Below, piece by piece: positions 1-4,682 of a stretch of 7,384 bases of DNA. The DNA comes from Defluviitaleaceae bacterium. GTDB taxonomy: Bacteria; Bacillota; Clostridia; Lachnospirales; WRAX01. Location of the stretch: assembly GCA_009784355.1 (NCBI GenBank), contig WRBU01000048.1:1-7384 (forward strand), read 5' to 3'. Each line of letters starts with the position of its first letter. Within the stretch, counting starts at the first letter, position 1. The position numbers were made by a program, and so were the translations under genes. The notes under the pieces were generated by a model. The model was given only the letters and a program-made list of their open reading frames with translations, was not told the DNA's origin and searched no databases.

Positions 1-252
1 AAACTTGCCTTAAATATGGAGGCCGCAAAAGAAATTGCCCACCAGCTGCGCTTGCGCAACCTGTCTGGCATAGTTATTGTTGACTTTTTGCGTTTACAGT
101 CTAGGGCGGAAATGCACAAATTGTTGGAATATCTTGAGCAAGAGTTGCACAAAGACCGTATCCCCGCCCTTTTGGTGGGTATGACCAATCTTGGGTTGGT
201 GGAAATAACCCGTAAGCGTATGCGCAAGCCTTTTGTTTCTATGAAATTTTAG
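1..252 (+). CDS. rng: Ribonuclease G/E family protein, C-terminal fragment (5' end outside window)
   Basis: The reading frame is open from base 1, so only the last 83 residues are seen. RNase E/G enzymes are Mg-dependent single-strand endoribonucleases that process rRNA and start mRNA decay in the cytoplasm. The visible part begins with the family block N-x-EAAKEIAHQLRLRNLSG, followed by VDF. The Asp of VDF (codon 82-84) aligns with E. coli RNase E Asp346, one of the two metal-binding catalytic aspartates. The later blocks KDR and GLVEITRKRMRKPF also fit. The protein stops about ten residues after the TRKR block, so the CPxC zinc-link seen in E. coli RNase E/G is absent. The Asp that follows in the usual IDFID stretch is Arg here (VDFLRL). 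The ATG at 16 is an internal Met, not the start. Family assignment is firm; the choice of rng over rne rests on the lack of a long C-terminal tail. Confidence 0.88.
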   Translation, partial: KLALNMEAAKEIAHQLRLRNLSGIVIVDFLRLQSRAEMHKLLEYLEQELHKDRIPALLVGMTNLGLVEITRKRMRKPFVSMKF

Positions 253-303
253 GTGCGAACGCTTTAATGACATCAACAAGAATTATTATATCAAAAATAT
301 ATT

Positions 304-310
304 ATTGGAG
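304..310 (+). promoter_or_regulatory. Ribosome binding site of the GyrI-like gene
   Basis: TTGGAGG lies 8 nt before the ATG at 319. It selects this start over the upstream ATG at 267, which opens a different frame and has no Shine-Dalgarno sequence. The 66-bp gap between the two genes is AT-rich, and I found no convincing -35/-10 pair or terminator in it. Confidence 0.75.
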
Positions 311-318
311 GTCATACA

Positions 319-780
319 ATGAAAATCGAAATTACAAACCTAAAGCCCCAAATCGCTGTGGCTATGAAGGAAACTTCCTTAAACATGGAAAGTGTACACG
401 AAGCCATTGGAGAGATGGCAGCAAAGCTCATGGCGTATTTAGCCGAGCAAGGCAAGGATATGGCAGGTGCGCCGTATCTTGCCTATTTCAACGCTACGGA
501 GGATTTCTCCACATTTGATATTGAATGGGGTTTTCCTATATCAGAACCCGTACCCAATTCGGGCGAAATTTTTATGAGCCAAACTTGCGAAGGCAAAGCA
601 ATAACTGCAATGCACAAGGGTTCATACAGCGGTCTTGGTGCAACATATTCCGCAATAATGGATTATGCAAAAGAAAACTCGTTGAATTGCACTGGGGTTG
701 TATATGACTATTATCTCAACAACCCCGACGAAACGCCTGAAAGTGAATTGCTTACGCAGGTTATTTTTTCAATAAAGTAA
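319..780 (+). CDS. Stand-alone GyrI-like / AraC effector-binding domain protein
   Basis: A 153-residue cytoplasmic protein made of a single GyrI-like small-molecule-binding domain, the fold found at the C-terminus of AraC- and MerR-type drug-sensing regulators and alone in SbmC/GyrI. Typical family landmarks are visible in order: PYLAYFNATEDFSTFDIEWGFPI (about 52-74), the conserved hydrophobic stretch GKAITAMHKGSYSGLGATYSAI (about 92-113), and the closing YLNNPDETPESELLTQVIFSI (about 132-152). There is no DNA-binding helix-turn-helix and no room for one, so it cannot be a classical regulator on its own. Family members bind lipophilic or cationic compounds; some hydrolyse or sequester them, and E. 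coli GyrI inhibits gyrase. The ligand here is unknown. It lies downstream of the ribonuclease gene on the same strand and converges on the phosphotransferase gene with a 38-nt gap. No signal peptide is seen. Confidence 0.87.
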   Translation: MKIEITNLKPQIAVAMKETSLNMESVHEAIGEMAAKLMAYLAEQGKDMAGAPYLAYFNATEDFSTFDIEWGFPISEPVPNSGEIFMSQTCEGKAITAMHKGSYSGLGATYSAIMDYAKENSLNCTGVVYDYYLNNPDETPESELLTQVIFSIK

Positions 781-818
781 GGATTATCATGTCAACAATC
801 CAATCATTAGCTCCAGTC

Positions 819-1595
819 CTAGTCAAGGGCTTTTTGCAAGATGTCTTTGTGCCGCCAAACCCAATACAGACTTCGGGTGCGCCACGCAAAGCCCCAAAGA
901 CTGCCCGTGCAGTTTGGGGTTAGGGTAGGGCGGTTGTCGGGTGTTATGGCTTCGTGGGCTGTTTCGCAGATAATAACTTCAATAATTTGGTTAATGAGAA
1001 GGTTGCGTTTTGTCGCCCGCAAACCGTAGCCTTCTGCTATTATGCGGACTTGCTCGGCTCGTTTTTTAGGCGATGGCAGGGCGAGTATTTTTTGCAGGTC
1101 ATCATCAAATAGTTGAGGGAAAAGCCAGCAAACCCGTGCTAACTCAACTATTGGGTCGCAAGGACCGGTATATTCCCAGTCTATAAGCAAATGCGGTTTT
1201 CCATTTTTTGTAAGCATATTCCATGGGGCGATGTCGCCGTGGCAAATGATGTGTTCAATGGGATTGCCTATTTCCCGCAAACACCACTTCTGCCAAATAT
1301 CACCACTAGCAGGCGAGAAACTCCTTGACGAGCTATGTAGCTTTGCAACGAGCTGACCTACTTCAAAAAGTGCGCCATCATCCCATTTATTTGGGTGAAC
1401 CATCTCCGCATCCACAAAGCGGGAAATTTCGTGGTTTTCATCCACGGAAATTATTTGCTCTACGGGCAAACCATGACCTTGTAAATGGCGCAAAAACCGC
1501 CATACAGACTGCGACCAAGGCTTTGCCGCCCGCTCAATAGTATCGCCTACACGATAAACCTCCCTATTTCCGTCCAGTAAAATTCTTTCGCTCAC
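819..1595 (-). CDS. APH-fold phosphotransferase of unknown substrate
   Basis: A 258-residue member of the aminoglycoside phosphotransferase/choline kinase-like superfamily. The kinase signature is intact: the catalytic-loop motif HGDIAPWN at residues 119-126 (Asp121 as catalytic base, Asn126 as metal ligand) and the DFG-equivalent DWE at 139-141. The N-lobe, with YRVGDTIERAAKPWSQSVWRFLRHLQGHGLP (about 14-44), resembles a branch of small APH-like proteins common in Gram-positive genomes. Their substrates are mostly unknown, so the fold alone does not support calling this an aminoglycoside resistance gene. The start is GTG; AGGGGG lies 8 nt upstream and no other start codon in this frame is plausible. 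It is the last gene of a three-gene operon, 12 nt after the stop of the rRNA methyltransferase gene, which suggests translational coupling. No terminator hairpin is obvious after its stop. Confidence 0.85.
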   Translation of the reverse strand: MSERILLDGNREVYRVGDTIERAAKPWSQSVWRFLRHLQGHGLPVEQIISVDENHEISRFVDAEMVHPNKWDDGALFEVGQLVAKLHSSSRSFSPASGDIWQKWCLREIGNPIEHIICHGDIAPWNMLTKNGKPHLLIDWEYTGPCDPIVELARVCWLFPQLFDDDLQKILALPSPKKRAEQVRIIAEGYGLRATKRNLLINQIIEVIICETAHEAITPDNRPTLTPNCTGSLWGFAWRTRSLYWVWRHKDILQKALD

Positions 1596-1603
1596 TTCGC
1601 TAA

Positions 1604-1609
1604 CCCCCT
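1604..1609 (-). promoter_or_regulatory. Ribosome binding site overlapping the methyltransferase stop codon
   Basis: On the minus strand AGGGGG sits 8 nt before the GTG start of the phosphotransferase and shares bases with the TAG stop (1608-1610) of the upstream gene. This decides for the GTG start and points to coupled translation. Confidence 0.7.
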
Positions 1610-2885
1610 AATTTATGCGATTTTTGAGTCTTTTGTTTAAAATTTTTCCAAAGCCCAATGGATACCCCTCCACGCAAAACAAATTGTAGCCGTCGGCGGC
1701 ATCAACCTCGAATGTTTCATTGCGCAAAAATCGCTGTACACTGGGATGTGTAAGTGGCAGGTCGATGGCTTGTGCAAAATCAGATTTTTTCAATGCCATT
1801 GCAAGTGCAAAGGACGGCTCGAAACGGTTTTTCTTCAAAATGCCAAGAGAAAGCCCAACACGCATGACTCGCAAACCCGAAATATCGGGGCAATTTGCAG
1901 GAGGGATATACAGCTTGTCTTTATGCTGTAAAATAATTCCATTAGGTAGTTTTACTTTATGTTTTTCCACAAATTTAATAAAGTCGTCGTTTTGGCGGGC
2001 GGGCGGTTGATAACCGCCCCTACAATTTGCTGTTGGTTCGCCCTTTTTGCGTAAAACAGCCACAAAATGACCTTCACCACGGTCAATATGCGGCCAAATT
2101 CTTTTTGTTTTCACCAGCTCAAAATCCACATGTTGTGTCAAAAAATCATCAATAACATCTTCATTTTCTATGCGTGAAAACGTGCAGGTCGAATACACCA
2201 TTAAACCGCCCTCTACCAACATTTTTGCAGCTTCGTGCAAAATATTCTTTTGTATTGAGGCAAGGCGGGTATTTTTGCCTGCATCCCAAGCGGTACGTGC
2301 GGATGGGTCTTTGCGGAACATCCCCTCGCCGCTGCACGGTGCGTCCACCAAAATTTTGTCAAAATATTCACTAAAACGTGCCGCAAGCCGCTCTGGAGTT
2401 TCGCACATTACAATGGCATTTGTTATGCCTGCCATTTCGATATTTCTCAAAAGTTGGGGCATACGCCCAATATTTGCATCATTGCTTACCAAAAGTCCGC
2501 TTCCATCAAGTTTTGCGGCAATTTGGGTGGACTTTCCCCCCGGCGAGGCGCACAAATCCAGCACCCTGTCGCCGTGCTGTACGTCAAGCAGGCTTGCCGC
2601 AGACATTGCGCTGGGTTCTTGAATATAGTACAAACCTGCACTATATAAAGGATTTTTGCCAAGAGGAGATGTCGCTTGCTCGTCATAATAAAACCCCGTA
2701 TCGCACCAAGGTACAGGCGTTAAGTCGTGAAAATATTGTGTGAAATTTTCTAAACTGACTTTTAATGTATTCACTCTCATGCCGTACTGACGCTCACCAT
2801 CCAAAGCCAGCAAAAATTGCGCAAGCTCTGCTGGGTCGTCAAAAAAGTCCTGCATATTTTGCACAAATTCGGCTGGAAATTTCAC
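1608..2885 (-). CDS. rsmF: RsmF-like rRNA (cytosine-C5) methyltransferase, NOL1/NOP2/Sun family
   Basis: A 425-residue SAM-dependent enzyme that methylates C5 of cytosine in rRNA. The Rossmann-fold SAM motif VLDLCASPGGKST is at 108-120. Motif IV, DAPCSGEG, is at 181-188 (Cys184, the release cysteine). Motif VI, STCTFS, is at 232-237 (Cys234, the nucleophile). The N-terminal RNA-binding part (about 1-90, with YGMRVNT and LYYIQEPSAM) and the C-terminal PUA-like region ending in EGYPLGFGKILNKRLKN match the RsmF/YebU type, not the shorter RsmB. Start is GTG with GAGGTG 7 nt upstream; its first four bases overlap the stop of the pseudouridine synthase gene (GTGA), indicating coupling. Residues about 284-298, between the two domains, are encoded by a GC-rich palindrome and look like an inserted linker. 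The exact target base is inferred from homology and could differ in this lineage. Confidence 0.92.
   Translation of the reverse strand: MKFPAEFVQNMQDFFDDPAELAQFLLALDGERQYGMRVNTLKVSLENFTQYFHDLTPVPWCDTGFYYDEQATSPLGKNPLYSAGLYYIQEPSAMSAASLLDVQHGDRVLDLCASPGGKSTQIAAKLDGSGLLVSNDANIGRMPQLLRNIEMAGITNAIVMCETPERLAARFSEYFDKILVDAPCSGEGMFRKDPSARTAWDAGKNTRLASIQKNILHEAAKMLVEGGLMVYSTCTFSRIENEDVIDDFLTQHVDFELVKTKRIWPHIDRGEGHFVAVLRKKGEPTANCRGGYQPPARQNDDFIKFVEKHKVKLPNGIILQHKDKLYIPPANCPDISGLRVMRVGLSLGILKKNRFEPSFALAMALKKSDFAQAIDLPLTHPSVQRFLRNETFEVDAADGYNLFCVEGYPLGFGKILNKRLKNRIN
2001..2019. repeat. Perfect GC-rich palindrome inside the rsmF coding region
   Basis: GGGCGGTT - GAT - AACCGCCC is a perfect 8-bp inverted repeat with a 3-nt loop, much more GC-rich than the gene around it. 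On the coding strand it is read in frame as R-G-G-Y-Q-P-P-A (residues 289-296 of the methyltransferase), flanked by TGT AGG and GCC CGC. It falls in the variable linker between the catalytic and C-terminal domains, where an insertion would be tolerated. No second copy is found in this window. It resembles short dispersed palindromic repeats that I recall from other Clostridia genomes, but that is memory and was not searched. Confidence 0.65.
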
Positions 2886-3583
2886 AGGAGTTCACCTCTC
2901 AAATACGCTGCTTCTTCTTTGGTTAAATGCCTCCACGCGCCTGACACCAAATCCCCAAGAGTAATATCGCCCATTGCAACCCTTTTTAGAGAAACAACCT
3001 CATTTTGCTGTGATGCAAACATTTTACGTATTTGGCGGTTGCGCCCCTCAAACAGTGTAATTTTTGCAAGTCGTCCAGTTTTGTCAATCAGCTCAATTTG
3101 AGCAGGGCGGGTTTTATAGCCGTCAATATAAATTCCTTTTTGAAAATCAACCAAATCCTCGGGTTTTATAGGATGTGCAACTCTCGCAACATATGTTTTG
3201 GGGATGTGATGTTTTGGGTGGGTCAATTTATATGCCAAATCCCCGTCATTTGTCAGCAAAACAAGACCCATCGAGTGAAAGTCCAAACGTCCGACGGGAT
3301 ACAACCTAGCATCAACGCCTTTTACCAAATCCAACACCGATGCCCGCCCAAATTGGTCCTTTGCGGTTGAAACAACCCCAGCGGGCTTGTTTAGTATGAC
3401 ATACATAGGCATTTGCTTCAAAGAAACTGCCTCACCATCCATTAAAATTACGTCATTTTCTGATACGCTGTTTCCGATTGCGGCGACTTGTCCGTTTATA
3501 GTAACACGCCCTGCAGTTATAATTTCTTCTGCCTTACGGCGGCTGGCAACGCCTGCCTCTGCCAAATATTTTTGCAACCTCAT
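2882..3583 (-). CDS. rluB: rRNA pseudouridine synthase, RluB/RsuA family
   Basis: A 233-residue enzyme that converts a specific rRNA uridine to pseudouridine. An N-terminal S4 RNA-binding domain (about 1-48, starting MRLQKYLAEAGVASRRKAEE) is followed by the catalytic domain. The signature GRLDFHSMGLVLLTNDG starts at residue 98, and Asp101 is the catalytic aspartate. YVILNKPAGVVST (61-73) and EGRNRQIRKMF (179-189) are further family blocks. Length and architecture are normal for Gram-positive RluB/RsuA proteins; whether the target is 23S (RluB) or 16S (RsuA) rRNA cannot be decided from sequence alone. The ATG start has AAGGAG 8 nt upstream. It is the first gene of a minus-strand operon with rsmF and the phosphotransferase, with a promoter directly upstream, so two rRNA-modifying enzymes are made together. 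Confidence 0.92.
   Translation of the reverse strand: MRLQKYLAEAGVASRRKAEEIITAGRVTINGQVAAIGNSVSENDVILMDGEAVSLKQMPMYVILNKPAGVVSTAKDQFGRASVLDLVKGVDARLYPVGRLDFHSMGLVLLTNDGDLAYKLTHPKHHIPKTYVARVAHPIKPEDLVDFQKGIYIDGYKTRPAQIELIDKTGRLAKITLFEGRNRQIRKMFASQQNEVVSLKRVAMGDITLGDLVSGAWRHLTKEEAAYLRGELL
2893..2898 (-). promoter_or_regulatory. Ribosome binding site of rsmF inside the 3' end of the pseudouridine synthase gene
   Basis: GAGGTG on the minus strand, 7 nt before the GTG start. It lies within the last codons of the upstream gene and supports the GTG start with its 4-nt GTGA overlap. Confidence 0.7.
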
Positions 3584-3613
3584 AAAATTCGCTCCTTGCG
3601 TTCGTATACCACT

Positions 3614-3642
3614 ATCATATCAAAGACTTGGCAATTTTGCAA
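3614..3642 (-). promoter_or_regulatory. Probable sigma-A promoter of the rluB-rsmF-phosphotransferase operon
   Basis: On the minus strand: -35 TTGCAA (3642-3637), 17-bp spacer, -10 TATGAT (3619-3614), with an extended -10 (TGATATGAT). It lies about 30 bp upstream of the ribosome binding site of the first gene. The -35 box is within a few bases of the -35 box of the divergent ogt promoter. Confidence 0.65.
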
Positions 3643-3657
3643 GTTTTGTGATATAAT
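3628..3657 (+). promoter_or_regulatory. Probable sigma-A promoter of ogt
   Basis: -35 TTGGCA (3628-3633), 18-bp spacer, perfect -10 TATAAT (3652-3657) with an extended -10 (TGATATAAT). A start about 7 nt after the -10 would fall near 3664, directly before the AGGAGG ribosome binding site (3665-3670), giving a very short leader. Confidence 0.7.
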
Positions 3658-3677
3658 ACCTGACAGGAGGGATTAAC

Positions 3678-4130
3678 ATGGAATATATTTACAATTCACC
3701 TGTTGGTGAACTGCTTATTTCTTATAACGGCAAGCATATCACGGGGTTGCATTTTGGCAAGCCGCAAACGCAAGAATTTGCAAATAACAGCATTATTGAA
3801 AAGTGTTTGTTACAGCTTGATGCTTATTTTGCGGGAAATTTAAAAAATTTTGACTTGCCGCTTGATGCGCACGGAACAGATTTTCAAAAGGCTGTGTGGA
3901 CGGCATTGTGCGGCATAGAATATGGTGAAACTGCTACATATGGGCAAATTGCAGCGGCTGTTGGCAATTCAAAAGCCAGCCGAGCCGTTGGCGGCGCAAA
4001 TAATAAAAATCCCATTGCAATTATTATTCCTTGTCATCGTGTTATAGGTGCAAGCGGTAAATTAGTGGGATATGCGGGCGGCATGGAGCGTAAAACTTGG
4101 CTTTTGACACATGAAAGCAATCATTTGTAA
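3678..4130 (+). CDS. ogt: Methylated-DNA--protein-cysteine S-methyltransferase (O6-alkylguanine repair)
   Basis: A 150-residue suicide repair protein that transfers the alkyl group from O6-alkylguanine in DNA to its own cysteine. The active-site motif PCHRV is at 118-122 with acceptor Cys119. Other conserved residues, matched to human AGT, are all present: Tyr88 in TYGQIA, Arg102 (arginine finger) in SRAVGGA, the Asn hinge at 111 in NNKNPI, and Glu146 in WLLTHES. The N-terminal half (about 1-65) is the short variable ribonuclease-H-like domain. Length is typical of bacterial Ogt, and no Ada-type regulatory domain is fused, so it is probably constitutive and not alkylation-induced. ATG start with AGGAGG 7 nt upstream. 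It is divergent from the rRNA-modification operon; the gene on its right has its own probable promoter, so ogt is likely monocistronic or loosely co-transcribed. Confidence 0.95.
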   Translation: MEYIYNSPVGELLISYNGKHITGLHFGKPQTQEFANNSIIEKCLLQLDAYFAGNLKNFDLPLDAHGTDFQKAVWTALCGIEYGETATYGQIAAAVGNSKASRAVGGANNKNPIAIIIPCHRVIGASGKLVGYAGGMERKTWLLTHESNHL

Positions 4131-4141
4131 TAATCTTGAAA

Positions 4142-4170
4142 TTGTATTTTCGCAACATTTGTGCTAGAAT
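4142..4170 (+). promoter_or_regulatory. Possible sigma-A promoter of the secreted-protein operon
   Basis: -10 TAGAAT (4165-4170) with an extended -10 TG (TGCTAGAAT), and a weak -35 TTGTAT (4142-4147) at a 17-bp spacing. It lies in the 71-bp gap after ogt, about 20 bp before the GGAGGA ribosome binding site (4190-4195). The -35 matches consensus at only three positions, so this rests mainly on the -10. Confidence 0.5.
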
Positions 4171-4201
4171 AGACAGATGACAAAATTGCGGAGGAAAAAT
4201 T

Positions 4202-4669
4202 ATGGGAAAAAATCGTAAAGTTTTATATATTGCGGGATTGTGTACTGCTTTGGCAGTAGGCGCATTTGCATCACCTTTTTCACAAATTGGTGCATCTAAT
4301 AATGCAAGCCAACAAGACCCAATAGTGACGCAAAGTTACGTACATTTGGCAATACAACAGGCATTGTCTACCTTTAACCCTGAGGTGGCGCAAAACTCTA
4401 CCTTTAACCCGGTTTTAGTACCTGCAGGGCATGTGATACTGGGAAATGAAGGAACAGAGATTATTTTGCGTGCTGGGGTTGCTGTGGCGCATGTGCCCAC
4501 TGCCGAGGGCATTGCCAATATTACCACGGGGGCAGATTTACCGCAGGATTATATTATAGAGCGCAACCATCTGCTAATAATTCCAAGGACTGACGGCAGG
4601 GGTATCCGTGCTATTACAGATACATGGTTTTTGGTCAAAGGTAATTACAATATTGTAATTTTGCCGTAG
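4202..4669 (+). CDS. Small secreted protein of unknown function
   Basis: A 155-residue protein with a clear N-terminal signal peptide: positive MGKNRK, a hydrophobic core VLYIAGLCTALAVGAFA, and a likely signal-peptidase site after AFA (about residue 23). The mature protein has a low-complexity start with a 10-residue repeat (STFNP at 56-60 and 66-70), then a compact beta-rich part. That part carries GHVILGNEGTEIILRAGVAVAHVP (76-99), GIANITTGADLP (103-114) and ERNHLLIIPRTDGRGIRA (120-137), ending in LVKGNYNIVILP. I recognise this as the pattern of a conserved hypothetical protein in Clostridia, but know no named domain or function. No catalytic motif is seen. ATG start with GGAGGA 6 nt upstream. 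It is the first gene of a probable operon with the NAGPA-domain protein, 13 nt downstream, and both are exported, so a joint extracellular role is possible. Confidence 0.8.
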   Translation: MGKNRKVLYIAGLCTALAVGAFASPFSQIGASNNASQQDPIVTQSYVHLAIQQALSTFNPEVAQNSTFNPVLVPAGHVILGNEGTEIILRAGVAVAHVPTAEGIANITTGADLPQDYIIERNHLLIIPRTDGRGIRAITDTWFLVKGNYNIVILP

Positions 4670-4673
4670 GAGG
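4668..4673 (+). promoter_or_regulatory. Ribosome binding site overlapping the upstream stop codon
   Basis: AGGAGG, 9 nt before the ATG at 4683, shares bases with the TAG stop (4667-4669) of the small secreted protein. It fixes the start of the NAGPA protein and suggests translational coupling between the two exported proteins. Confidence 0.8.
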
Positions 4674-4682
4674 GGAGAAGAT

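Noticed and set aside
281..309. AT-rich imperfect inverted repeat before the GyrI-like gene
   Set aside because: Only five consecutive bases pair; expected by chance in such AT-rich DNA.
267..518. Alternative + strand frame starting at 267
   Set aside because: It overlaps the GyrI-like gene in another frame, has no ribosome binding site and no recognisable protein.
781..801. Possible terminator hairpin between the convergent genes (GGATT...AATCC)
   Set aside because: The stem is only 5 bp, AT-rich, with an 11-nt loop, and no T-run follows on either strand.
819..1595. Aminoglycoside resistance gene
   Set aside because: The kinase motifs show only the fold. The protein does not match a resistance enzyme class that I recognise, and there is no mobile element or resistance cluster nearby.
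2170..2622. 150-codon open frame on the + strand opposite rsmF
   Set aside because: It is antisense to the clearly conserved SAM-binding and catalytic motifs of the methyltransferase, has no ribosome binding site, and its translation resembles no protein family.
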